NCBI RefSeq assembly: GCF_026342405.1
Contig: NZ_JAPEMU010000001.1
Coordinates: 5,642,001-5,706,000, forward strand
Origin: Kitasatospora sp. NBC_00240
GTDB taxonomy: Bacteria > Actinomycetota > Actinomycetes > Streptomycetales > Streptomycetaceae
Direction: 5' to 3'
Length of the DNA stretch: 64,000 bases
The notes under the pieces are model-generated. The model was not told the origin of the DNA. It did not search any database and saw only the letters and a list, made by a program, of their open reading frames with translations. Shown piece after piece: positions 30,801 through 38,005 of this stretch (the first letter of the stretch is position 1; each line of letters begins with the position of its first letter). The position numbers and the translations under genes were made by a program.

Positions 30801-33188
30801 GAGAAGCTCGCGGCCGACCGGTCCTGGTACGGCTGCCTGCGGCGTCTGACGGACCAGGAGACGGTCGCGCTCACCTCGTACCAGCAGAGCGTCGGCCGGT
30901 TCGGGAAGGGCACCGGCAAGTACGCGCACCGCTACCGGGCGCAGGCCAGGGAGAGCCTGCGGGAGTGCCAGGGAGCGGTGCCGGCCTGGATCATGCCGCT
31001 GTACCAGGTGACGGCGACCGTCCCGATGGACGAGGCCGGGCGATTCGACGTGGTGATCATCGACGAGGCCAGTCAGTCCGGGCCGGAGGCCCTGCTGCTG
31101 GCCTGGCTCGGCAAGAAGATCGTCGTGGTGGGGGACGACAAGCAGGTCAGCCCGGCCAACGTCGGGGTCGACCAGGAACAGCTGTTCCAGCTGCAGAACC
31201 GGCAACTCGACGCTCTGCCGGCCTCCCGGCGCAACCTGTTCAGCCCGACGGCCAGCTTCTTCGACATCGCCGGCGGCCTGGCCGGCGGCCGGGGCCGGCT
31301 GATGCTCCGGGAGCACTTCCGCTGCATGCCGGAGATCATCGGGTTCTCCAACGAGCTCTCCTACAACGGCAAGCTGCAGCCGCTGCGGCAGTACGGCGCC
31401 GACCGGCTGCCGCCGATCCGGACCGTCCACGTCCCCGGCGCGTACATCGAGGGCACCGGCCAGCGGCAGCGCAACCGGGCCGAGGCCGAGCGGCTGGTGG
31501 AGGAGATCGTGCGGTGCTGCGCCGACCCGGCGTACCGGGGCCGGAGCATGGGCGTCATCACCATGCTGGGCGGCGGTCAGCGCCAGGAGATCGAGGACCT
31601 GCTGGTCGAACGGCTCGCCGTGGACGAACGGCAGCAGCGCCGGATCCGGGTCGGCGACGCCGAGGACTTCCAGGGGGACGAGCGCGACATCGTCTTCATC
31701 GGGCTGGTCGTCAGCCTGGCGGGCGCGGACGGTCCGCGCCGGCCCGGTCCGTTCGCCAGTGAGGCGATGCAGCAGCGACTCAACGTCGCCGTGTCCCGGG
31801 CCCGGGACCAGATCTGGCTGTTCCACAGCGTGGTCTCCACCGACCTGGGGCCGAACGACCTGCGCCGCCGCTACCTCGACTACTGCACCCGCCCGGCCGA
31901 GGAGCAGGACGGCCTCGGCCTGGACGACGTCACCCCCGACACCCGGCACGAGGCCTTCGACAGCCTCTTCGAGCAGCGGGTCTTCCTGGCCCTGCGCGGT
32001 CGTCGGTTCCGGGTCCGGCCGCAGTATCCGGCCGGCAGGTTCAGGATCGACCTGGTGGTCGAGGGCGGCACCCGCCGGCTGGCGGTGGAGTGCGACGGCG
32101 ACGCCTTCCACCATGAGGGGAACGCCGACGAGGACGCCGCCCGGCAGCGGGAGCTGGAGCGGGTGGGCTGGACCTTCGTCCGGATCAGGGGAAGCCGGTT
32201 CTTCCTGGATCCGGACCGCGCTCTGGAGCCGCTCTGGTCCGAGCTGGACCGGCTCGGGATCGAGCCCGAAGGGGCCCGCGGGGCTGGTCCCGGGGCTGTT
32301 CCCGCGCCCGCTGCCCGAGTGCTGCCCGCGCCCGCTCCCGCCGTCCCCCCGGCGCCCCGGCCGGCAGTCGGGGCGGTACCCGCTCCGGCAGGGGCGCCCG
32401 GGTCCGTCCGGGGGCCGGCGCCCGTGGTCCGACCCGCTCCGGACCCCGCTCCGGACCCCGCGGCGGCTGCCGCGGGCGGTCCCCTGCCGGGGGAGCGGGC
32501 CCGCCGCGGGGTGCTGCGGCTCGGCCCGGTGCTCCCGCCGGAGCCGGCCGCCGGGCCGGTTCGGGCAGCCGCCGCCGCCCCGCCTGCTGCCACCGGCCCT
32601 GCCGCTGCCCCGCCTGCTGCCACCGGCCCTGCCGCTGCCCCGCCTGCTGCCACCGGCCCTGCCGCTGCCACCGCCCCGGTGGCCGGCCGACCGGTACCGG
32701 CGGCGCGGACCGCCCGACGCGCGTCCAGGTTCTCCTTCCCCGTGACCGCCGTCTCGGTGAACGCCTACCGGCGGGCACAGCGGGAGCTGCACTTCCTGGA
32801 GGACCGCATCGGGGCTCCCGCCGAGGTCGTGGTCGCGGTGGACGCGGCCGCGCTGGCCGCCCGACGGGCCGGGCAGGACCAGGCCCGGGCACGCGACGAG
32901 GAGCGCCGGGACTTCCTGCGGGCCTACCTGGACGAGGTGACCCCCGATCCGAGGCTCACCGGGGTGGGCGTGGTGGTGCCCGGGTCGCTCGTCGGGGTGG
33001 AGCACCAAGGCGATCCGGAGATCGTGCTGTACAGCGTCTCCTCGATGGCGAGCCCGGAGGCGGTGCGGATCTCGCCCAACTCGGACCTGGCCAGGATGCT
33101 GCTGTGGTCCGAGACGGGGGAGCACTTCTCGTACCCGACGGGTGCGGGCACCACCGAGCACGCCGTGGTGCGCTTCATCGAGGACTGA
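27810..33188 (+). CDS. SF1 helicase - DUF559/Vsr-like nuclease - GreA/B-C-like fusion
   Basis: 1792 residues. An unrecognised N-terminal domain (1-~390) precedes an SF1 (UPF1/Dna2-like) helicase: Walker A GPPGTGKT near 405, DEAS Walker B near 1083, GDDKQVSP near 1108, FQGDERDIV near 1287 and VAVSRARDQIW near 1327. A long insertion lies between motifs I and II. From about 1390 to 1480 lies a DUF559/Vsr-like nuclease with D...AVECDGDAFH and RQRELERVGW. A Pro/Ala linker with a 30-bp triple repeat leads to a C-terminal segment whose ISPNSDLARMLLW and flanks align with the GreA/GreB C-terminal domain. TTG start at 27810 after GTGAGG. It follows rpoC directly. Likely nucleic-acid conflict or RNA-polymerase rescue role; inference. 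Confidence 0.8.
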   Translation: MSSPGAETSGENKLRVRQIFRYLAEAGESKVKPVRSLDESARHLLWLSEVPQGDSRIFSFLDTSPESAAAGWLSVERPENRPCPLPDPELRRWLQGADLTDHRQPAPPALRDSVEVPEEVVTPGGTSPATRTLLRRDLPSRQRLEAQYTDWSRTWSHWAARKRADAPVGKLYEQLYRIHEDVTALGESFELVLSFGLLTWEAEGQQIRRHLLSVRAVLELDTKTGGLLLAADPDAPGPALEESMLDAGQKIRSEPRETILRLLDEAGSVSGPEGIELIHRALEAWAIASHERGSYLPQRVRHRPASTGQPVVSFAPAVILRERSRRTNIEALQGIARQIEQGAEPTGLLDFIAGDGALTAPADGEGPSPAAAGPVETYFALPSNEEQRTIAERLRGNRLVVVQGPPGTGKTHTIANLVTDLLAHGQRVLITSHTGRALKVLKEKLPASIRELCVSRTDEGLVAQQELRGSIQAILERQGTYDEREYLQRIAGNETRLRSARTTQALALTALRAIREQEVYQHPADIGDYAGTLQQIARRLAEDQPGLGWLGPVPAARPGITSAAASALLAAARAYTGEHRAAVESVDVLPGPAELLGPTAFEQAVLAVRDAQEGLDLLRGGEAGSLDESASRLTPGAQDAAALALEAFTAARAAAESAVPGWAAPLLEEALTGQDWQLRGRWRSTGQALEGAREAARLLAGGRVDGLEAYDLATALTLVTALREGLLAGERLRGPLGIRTRLRKVVGDFPEKIRIDGLVPDTVEGATRVLHRVNLERHLQDVEREWGAGAQAWQAPTRRLAELEAQTAALRRLGELAERRSELVAALAAVPVLTVKPWHQPATCDALRDALRARAALRAAELPRQQLAALEQTLVGWADRPGTADAPLRRLLAAVRSRESAQYRDIAAELDDLRGSLALKEAFEQARGPVASVLPALARELAERPGDPRWDGRLAHVEQAWAWSAWSARMRDLTDPAAEEKQRAVLAEADADIRITLEKLAADRSWYGCLRRLTDQETVALTSYQQSVGRFGKGTGKYAHRYRAQARESLRECQGAVPAWIMPLYQVTATVPMDEAGRFDVVIIDEASQSGPEALLLAWLGKKIVVVGDDKQVSPANVGVDQEQLFQLQNRQLDALPASRRNLFSPTASFFDIAGGLAGGRGRLMLREHFRCMPEIIGFSNELSYNGKLQPLRQYGADRLPPIRTVHVPGAYIEGTGQRQRNRAEAERLVEEIVRCCADPAYRGRSMGVITMLGGGQRQEIEDLLVERLAVDERQQRRIRVGDAEDFQGDERDIVFIGLVVSLAGADGPRRPGPFASEAMQQRLNVAVSRARDQIWLFHSVVSTDLGPNDLRRRYLDYCTRPAEEQDGLGLDDVTPDTRHEAFDSLFEQRVFLALRGRRFRVRPQYPAGRFRIDLVVEGGTRRLAVECDGDAFHHEGNADEDAARQRELERVGWTFVRIRGSRFFLDPDRALEPLWSELDRLGIEPEGARGAGPGAVPAPAARVLPAPAPAVPPAPRPAVGAVPAPAGAPGSVRGPAPVVRPAPDPAPDPAAAAAGGPLPGERARRGVLRLGPVLPPEPAAGPVRAAAAAPPAATGPAAAPPAATGPAAAPPAATGPAAATAPVAGRPVPAARTARRASRFSFPVTAVSVNAYRRAQRELHFLEDRIGAPAEVVVAVDAAALAARRAGQDQARARDEERRDFLRAYLDEVTPDPRLTGVGVVVPGSLVGVEHQGDPEIVLYSVSSMASPEAVRISPNSDLARMLLWSETGEHFSYPTGAGTTEHAVVRFIED
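32578..32667 (+). repeat. Three tandem copies of a 30-bp coding repeat
   Basis: Copies at 32578-32607, 32608-32637 and 32638-32667, encoding PAATGPAAAP-type decapeptides in the linker between the nuclease and Gre-like segments. Probably a flexible spacer whose copy number can vary. Confidence 0.85.
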
Positions 33189-33274
33189 GGTCGCGGTTCG
33201 TGCTGCGCACCCGGCAGGCCGCTACGGGCCGATTAGGTGCCGGGTGGGATGTCGCGTAGTGTCGTGTCTACCGA

Positions 33275-33348
33275 CGCGGGGTGGAGCAGCTCGGTAGCTC
33301 GCTGGGCTCATAACCCAGAGGTCGCAGGTTCAAATCCTGTCCCCGCTA
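33275..33348 (+). tRNA. Initiator tRNA-fMet(CAT), copy 1
   Basis: CGCGGGG pairs with CCCCGCT except for the mismatched first pair (C1-T72), the hallmark needed for formylation. The anticodon stem CTGGG/CCCAG has the three initiator G-C pairs; loop CTCATAA. Length 74 with discriminator A. Its sequence is identical to the copy at 34061. Confidence 0.95.
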
Positions 33349-33354
33349 CTCAGT

Positions 33355-33391
33355 CGAAGGGCCCGGAGGCTTCAAGCCTCCGGGCCCTTCG
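33355..33391. terminator. Terminator of fMet copy 1, also containing the NUDIX stop codon
   Basis: 16-bp perfect stem CGAAGGGCCCGGAGGC with its complement around TTCAA. The minus-strand NUDIX gene stop codon lies at 33372-33374, in the loop, so the hairpin serves converging transcripts. Confidence 0.8.
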
Positions 33392-33902
33392 CGTTGTCGG
33401 GGTGGGACGTCGCGGCGGGCCCGCCGAGGTGGAGGTAGGCGGTCCGGCCGGTGCGGCGGGCCTCGGCCGCCGCCTCGACGATCGAGCGGCGGCGCGGCGC
33501 CAGCACCGGTCGCCACCGCGCCAGCGGCAGCACGCGCAGTTCGGTGTGCTCCTCGGGGTCGAGCCGGATCTCGGCGATCCGACGGCCGGTCAGGGTGCCG
33601 CCGTCGAAGACCAGCCCGACCTTGAACGGCCAGGGCCCGGACGGCGGGCCGAAGATCACGGCCAGCAGTGCGCCCGGCTCCTCGGGGAGCGCGAGGCCGG
33701 TCTCCTCCTGGGCCTCGCGCCGGACGCAGCCCCAGGGGTCCTCGCCGAAGTCCAGGTTGCCGCCGACGAGTTGCCACTCCTCCGGGTCGTAGACGGAGCG
33801 CAGCAGCAGCGGGTTGTGCTCCTCGTCCGTCAGATGGGCGGTGGCGAACAGGGTGCCGTGCGGAAGCGTCCGCAGGTACTCGGCCGGTGGCAGTTGTTCC
33901 AC
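33372..33902 (-). CDS. NUDIX hydrolase
   Basis: 176 residues. Hydrolyses a nucleoside diphosphate linked to another moiety; substrate unknown. The NUDIX box is complete: GGNLDFGEDPWGCVRREAQEETGL. I choose the GTG at 33902 because AGGAGA lies 5 bases upstream and the homology starts just after it; a longer reading would run into the neighbouring initiator tRNA gene. The last codons lie inside the terminator hairpin of the other tRNA copy, so this gene exactly fills the space between the two tRNA units. Confidence 0.85.
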   Translation of the reverse strand: MEQLPPAEYLRTLPHGTLFATAHLTDEEHNPLLLRSVYDPEEWQLVGGNLDFGEDPWGCVRREAQEETGLALPEEPGALLAVIFGPPSGPWPFKVGLVFDGGTLTGRRIAEIRLDPEEHTELRVLPLARWRPVLAPRRRSIVEAAAEARRTGRTAYLHLGGPAATSHPDNAKGPEA

Positions 33903-34018
33903 GGTGCTCTCCTGGGCCTCGGGGCCGGCCGCCGGTGCCCCGGCCGGGGCGGCCGGGCCGGCCGGCGTGATCGTATCCGCCGGCGGGAGGGCCGCGGGCC
34001 CATGGCGGCGGAAATGGA

Positions 34019-34048
34019 TTGGTCGCTGGGCCCGATGTCGCGTAGTGT
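34019..34048 (+). promoter_or_regulatory. Promoter of initiator tRNA copy 2
   Basis: TTGGTC (34019-34024) and TAGTGT (34043-34048), 18-base spacer; initiation near 34055, just before the tRNA. The -10 is shared with copy 1, but the -35 is outside the duplicated unit (copy 1 has only TTAGGT). Confidence 0.55.
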
Positions 34049-34060
34049 CGTGTTCACCGA

Positions 34061-34134
34061 CGCGGGGTGGAGCAGCTCGGTAGCTCGCTGGGCTCATAAC
34101 CCAGAGGTCGCAGGTTCAAATCCTGTCCCCGCTA
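34061..34134 (+). tRNA. Initiator tRNA-fMet(CAT), copy 2
   Basis: Identical to copy 1 over the whole tRNA, including the mismatched first acceptor pair and the three G-C pairs of the anticodon stem. Confidence 0.95.
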
Positions 34135-34143
34135 CTTGCAGGT

Positions 34144-34178
34144 GAAGGGCCCGGAGGCATCAAGCCTCCGGGCCCTTC
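34144..34178 (+). terminator. Terminator of fMet copy 2
   Basis: 15-bp stem GAAGGGCCCGGAGGC with its complement around ATCAA, followed by GTCGT; same stem as copy 1. Confidence 0.8.
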
Positions 34179-34338
34179 GTCGTACGCCCGGGCCCATGCC
34201 CCCGGTGCGCCGGGTGTCCCTCGTGCGGGGGAGGCGGGCAGACCGCCCGTGCGGGGGATCCGGTGGCGGCGGCCGGCGGGGGAGGCTCGGTGCCGCCGCC
34301 CCGGGAGCCGGGGCGCTCCGGGAGACCGAGGGGGACAC

Positions 34339-35028
34339 ATGAAGCGACGGGTGCTGGTACGGGTCGGGTCGAAGCTGGCGATCACGGCGGCCGTGGTGGG
34401 CGGGATGAGCGGCTGCCTGATCGACGACGACCAGGAGCGGGTGGTGGTCTACGGCGTCGCCGACCCGGTGCGGACCCTGGTGGTCCAGGGCCACACCGGC
34501 GACATCAGGGTCACCGGTGGCGGGACCGCCGTACGGGTCACCGAGCGCCGGACGTACCGCGGGGCGGAGCCGGTCACCACCCGCACCACGGCGGACGGCA
34601 CGCTCACCCTCGGCTACCGCTGCCCGGACGGGGACTGCGGGGTCGGCTACGACATCGAGGTGCCGGCCGGGACGGCTCTCCGGGTGGAGAACGAGACGGG
34701 CTCGGTGGCGCTGTCCGGCCTCGGCGCCGAGGTCGACGTGCGGACCGGCACGGGCGACGTGACGGCGAGTGCGCTGGCCTCGCGGACGGTCCGGCTGGAG
34801 GCACGGACCGGCGGCGTCTCGGTGAGCTTCAGCACCGGGCCCGAGAGCGTACGGGCGACCACCCGGACCGGTGACGTCCGGGTCCAGGTGCCGGCGGAGG
34901 GCAGCTACGCGGTCGAGACGGCGACCCGGACGGGCGACGTGAAGGTCGGGGTGGCCGGGGACGACGCCGCCGCCCGGCGGATCACCGCCCGGACGGAGAC
35001 CGGCGACGTGACGGTCGCCGATGCCTGA
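34339..35028 (+). CDS. Lipoprotein with DUF4097-type beta repeat domain
   Basis: 229 residues. Signal peptide with a lipobox (VVGGMSG before Cys at about residue 26). The mature part is a chain of short repeats of the form TGDVxVxxxx (for example HTGDIRVTG, GTGDVTASA, RTGDVRVQV, ETGDVTVA), the right-handed beta-solenoid pattern of DUF4097 proteins. GAGGGGG precedes the ATG. It is just upstream of a histidine kinase/response regulator pair and may be an envelope component or sensor input for it; its exact role is unknown. Confidence 0.75.
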   Translation: MKRRVLVRVGSKLAITAAVVGGMSGCLIDDDQERVVVYGVADPVRTLVVQGHTGDIRVTGGGTAVRVTERRTYRGAEPVTTRTTADGTLTLGYRCPDGDCGVGYDIEVPAGTALRVENETGSVALSGLGAEVDVRTGTGDVTASALASRTVRLEARTGGVSVSFSTGPESVRATTRTGDVRVQVPAEGSYAVETATRTGDVKVGVAGDDAAARRITARTETGDVTVADA

Positions 35029-35101
35029 GGGCGGGGCGCGCCGCCCGCCGGTAGGGCATGATCGTCCGAACGGGGGAGGCCGGCCCCCGCCCGGGGGAGG
35101 G

Positions 35102-36325
35102 GTGGACGCGGTGGTGGCGAACTGGACGGCCGGGGTGGCCCGTTGGACTGCGGGGCAGCGGCGGCGCCTGGCCGGGGTGAACCCGTACGTGCTGGACAGC
35201 CTGCTGGCGCTGTTCTCGGCCGCGGTGTCGTTCTGGTCGGTGTGGAACGACCAGGTGGCCCGCCCCTGGTGGGTGTACGCGCTGGCGATCGGTACCGCCG
35301 TTCCGCTGCCCTGGCGCCGCCGCCACCCGATGTCGGTGGCCGCGGCCAGCGGGCTGGTGTCGGTGGGGGTGTCGGTGGCCGCGCACTCGTCGATGCCGCA
35401 GATCCCGGTGTACGCCGTCCTGGCCGTCTACACCGTCGCCGACCGGGGCCGGGAGTGGCAGCGGATGCTGCTGCTGGCGATCCTGGTGGTGTCCAACATC
35501 GTCGGCACCCACTCGGCCGACGGGATGCTGTTCAGCCTGCTGCTCACCATCGGCACCTTCGTCTTCGGCTCCCTGGTGCGCGAACTGCGCAGGCTGGCCC
35601 GGGTGGAGGCGGAGCGCGCGCACGAGGTGGGGCTGCGGGCGGCCAGCGACGCGGCCCGGGCGGTCGCGGAGGAGCGCGGGCGGATCGCCCGGGAGATGCA
35701 CGACATCCTGGCGCACGCGGTCTCCCTGATGGTGGTCCAGGCGGAGGCCGGCCCGGTGGTGGTCCGCTCCGACCCGGAGCGGGCGATCCGGACCTTCGAC
35801 ACCATCGCCGACTCCGGCCGGGACGCGATGGTCCAGCTCCGGCGGGTTCTGGGCGTCCTGAAGGAGGACGGGGCCGGCCCGCAGCTCGCCCCGCAGCCGA
35901 GGCTGGCCGAACTGGCGGCGGTGGCCGAGCGGGTCCGGGAGGCGGGCGTGCGGGTCCGGCTGGAGCTGCCCGGGCCCGAACGCGCCCTGCCGGCGGACGT
36001 GGAGGCCACCGCGTTCCGGATCGTGCAGGAGGCGCTGACCAACGTGGTCAAGCACGCCGGCGCCGGCGCCGCCGAAGTCCGGGTCACCGGTGCGGGCGAG
36101 GTGCTGGAGGTGCTGGTGTCGGACGACGGCCAGGGCGTCCGGCCGCGGGCGGACCGGGCGGTGAGCGACTGGTCGGGCGGCCGGGGCCTGGTCGGCATCC
36201 GCGAGCGGGCCGCGGCCTGCGGCGGCCGGGCCGAGGCCGGGCCGCGCGCCGACGGCACCGGCTTCCTGGTGACCGCGCGGTTGCCGCTGGGCGCCGTGGT
36301 GCTGGTGGAGCGGGCCCGGGCCTGA
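35102..36325 (+). CDS. NarL/DesK-type sensor histidine kinase
   Basis: 407 residues. Four to five membrane-spanning segments in the first 150 residues, then a HisKA_3 dimerisation/phosphoacceptor helix (GRIAREMHDILAHAVSLM, His200) and an HATPase domain (EALTNVVKHAG, DDGQGV, GRGLVGIRERA). Phosphorylates the response regulator encoded 54 bases downstream. The GTG at 35102 with GGGGGAGG upstream is preferred; an ATG at 35021 overlapping the stop of the lipoprotein gene would add 27 residues of atypical sequence. Signal unknown, possibly membrane stress. Confidence 0.88.
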   Translation: MDAVVANWTAGVARWTAGQRRRLAGVNPYVLDSLLALFSAAVSFWSVWNDQVARPWWVYALAIGTAVPLPWRRRHPMSVAAASGLVSVGVSVAAHSSMPQIPVYAVLAVYTVADRGREWQRMLLLAILVVSNIVGTHSADGMLFSLLLTIGTFVFGSLVRELRRLARVEAERAHEVGLRAASDAARAVAEERGRIAREMHDILAHAVSLMVVQAEAGPVVVRSDPERAIRTFDTIADSGRDAMVQLRRVLGVLKEDGAGPQLAPQPRLAELAAVAERVREAGVRVRLELPGPERALPADVEATAFRIVQEALTNVVKHAGAGAAEVRVTGAGEVLEVLVSDDGQGVRPRADRAVSDWSGGRGLVGIRERAAACGGRAEAGPRADGTGFLVTARLPLGAVVLVERARA

Positions 36326-36379
36326 GCGGGCCGGGCCTGAGCGGGCCCGGGACACCTACGACGGAGAGGGAACGGACCG

Positions 36380-37060
36380 ATGGATCCGATTCGGGTGGTG
36401 GTCGCCGACGACCAGGAGCTGGTGCGGGCCGGGTTCGGGATGATCCTGGACGCCCAGCCGGACATCGAGGTGGTGGCCGAGGCGGCGGACGGCGCCCAGG
36501 CGGTCGAGGCGGTCCGGACGCACCGCCCGGACGTCCTGCTGCTGGACGTCCGGATGCCCGTGATGGACGGGCTGGAGGCGGCCCGGCAGGTCTGCGCGCG
36601 GTACCCGGAGACCAAGGTGATCATGCTGACCACCTTCGACGCCGACGACTACGTCTTCGACGCCCTCTACGCCGGGGCCAGCGGGTTCCTGCTCAAGGAC
36701 GTCCGCCGGGACGACCTCGCGCACGGCGTCCGGATGGTCGCCTCCGGCGAGGCACTGCTCGCCCCCTCGGTCACCCGCCGGCTGATCGGCGAGTTCGCCG
36801 CCCGCCGTCCCGCCGGGGCGACCACCGCCGCCCGGGCGCCCTCGCGGCTGCTGGAGCAGCTGACCGCCCGCGAGCAGGAGACCCTGCGGCTGCTCGCCCG
36901 CGGCCTGTCCAACGCGGAGATCGCCGCCGAACTCGTGGTCAGCGAGCACACCGTGAAGACGCACGTCAGCAACGTGCTGGCCAAACTGCACCTGCGTGAC
37001 CGGGTGCACGCGGTGGTGTTCGCGTACGAGGCGGGTGCGGTGGTCGCCGGCGAGGGGTGA
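36380..37060 (+). CDS. LuxR/NarL-family response regulator
   Basis: 226 residues. Receiver domain with acidic pocket ADD and phosphoacceptor Asp56 (LLLDVRMPVMDG), linker, and C-terminal LuxR helix-turn-helix (LTAREQETLRLLARGLSNAEIAAELVVSEHTVKTHVSN). Partner of the kinase just upstream; GGAGAGGG precedes the ATG. Probable targets include its own cluster. Confidence 0.92.
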   Translation: MDPIRVVVADDQELVRAGFGMILDAQPDIEVVAEAADGAQAVEAVRTHRPDVLLLDVRMPVMDGLEAARQVCARYPETKVIMLTTFDADDYVFDALYAGASGFLLKDVRRDDLAHGVRMVASGEALLAPSVTRRLIGEFAARRPAGATTAARAPSRLLEQLTAREQETLRLLARGLSNAEIAAELVVSEHTVKTHVSNVLAKLHLRDRVHAVVFAYEAGAVVAGEG

Positions 37061-37173
37061 CCCTCACCCGTGCGGGGGAGGCGGCCGGTTCGCCGGTACG
37101 GGCGATCCGCCGACCGGGGGCCGGCAGGCAGGCTCTGCGGTGTCGGACCACACCGCCCCGAGAGGAACCCGTC

Positions 37174-37791
37174 ATGACCGCCACCACCAACGCCCGTGCC
37201 ACCGGAGTCGCTTCGATCGCCGCCCCGGCCCTGCTGGGACTGTACGGCGGGATCCGGCTGCTGGCCGGGTCCCGTGCCCCCGGCCCCGGCTGGACGGCCG
37301 GGCACACCGCCCTGCTCGCCGGACTGCTGCTCTTCGTCCCGGTGTTCGCCGAGCTGCGCCGGCTGGTCGCCCCGCGCCGCCCGGCCGGCCGGGCGGCCGC
37401 CAACCTGATGTCGGGCCTGGCCTACGCCGGACTGCTGGCGTCGGCCGGACAGAGCGTCATCGACCTGTACGTCGGGGCCAGGGCCGCCGACCGGGCCGAG
37501 CAGAACCGGTTGTTCGACCAGATCCAGGGCCACCCCGGCGTCCTGCCGGCCTTCTACACGGTCGGGCCGGTGCTGTTCCACCTCGGCCTGCTGGCGCTGC
37601 TGGTCACCCTGGCGGCCGGCCGGGCCCGGCGGGTTCCGGTGTGGAGCCCGGTCCTGGTGCTGGCCGGCACCGTGCTGATGGCGGCCGACCTGGACCTCAT
37701 CACGATCGGTGCGGCGCTCTGGCTGGCCGCCCTGGCACCGCTGGCCCGCCGTACCGGCCGGGCGGGGCGGCCGGCAGCCGCGGCGCTCTGA
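37174..37791 (+). CDS. Small integral membrane protein, unknown function
   Basis: 205 residues with about five to six hydrophobic segments (starting ASIAAPALLGLYGGIRLLAG) and a conserved-looking extracytoplasmic or loop region with NRLFDQIQGHPGVLPAFY. AGAGGA precedes the ATG at 37174. It starts 113 bases after the response regulator gene and may be its regulated target. No known family recognised. Confidence 0.7.
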   Translation: MTATTNARATGVASIAAPALLGLYGGIRLLAGSRAPGPGWTAGHTALLAGLLLFVPVFAELRRLVAPRRPAGRAAANLMSGLAYAGLLASAGQSVIDLYVGARAADRAEQNRLFDQIQGHPGVLPAFYTVGPVLFHLGLLALLVTLAAGRARRVPVWSPVLVLAGTVLMAADLDLITIGAALWLAALAPLARRTGRAGRPAAAAL

Positions 37792-38005
37792 CCTCCCGTG
37801 CCGCGGTCAGGGCGGCGACCGGGCCGGGGACGGAGGGTCAACTGTCGGTGGTGGCAAATAGGTTCTCCTTTGTCGACGGACGGCGCCGCCGGGCCCGCCG
37901 ATCGCCCGGCCGCGCGCCCCGGCACCGGCCACCGGCCGTACGCCGCCCCGGCCGCCCGCCACCCCCGCGACAGCCTTCTTGCCGACTCCCCGGGAGGGAC
38001 CGCCG

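Larger units (their letters stand above)
33248..33391 (+). repeat. Duplicated initiator tRNA unit, copy 1
   Basis: Contains promoter -10, initiator tRNA and terminator hairpin. It is nearly identical to 34034-34178 from GATGTCGCGTAGTGTCGTGT through the tRNA and the hairpin, differing only at a few bases outside the tRNA. The unit includes a TAGTGT -10 box at 33257-33262. Confidence 0.85.
34034..34178 (+). repeat. Duplicated initiator tRNA unit, copy 2
   Basis: Second copy of the promoter/tRNA/terminator unit of 33248-33391, in direct orientation 786 bases downstream. Confidence 0.85.

Noticed and set aside
33248..34178. Initiator tRNA repeats as attachment sites of an integrated element
   Set aside because: The enclosed DNA is under 1 kb and holds only a NUDIX gene; no integrase, and the repeated block includes a full promoter and terminator.
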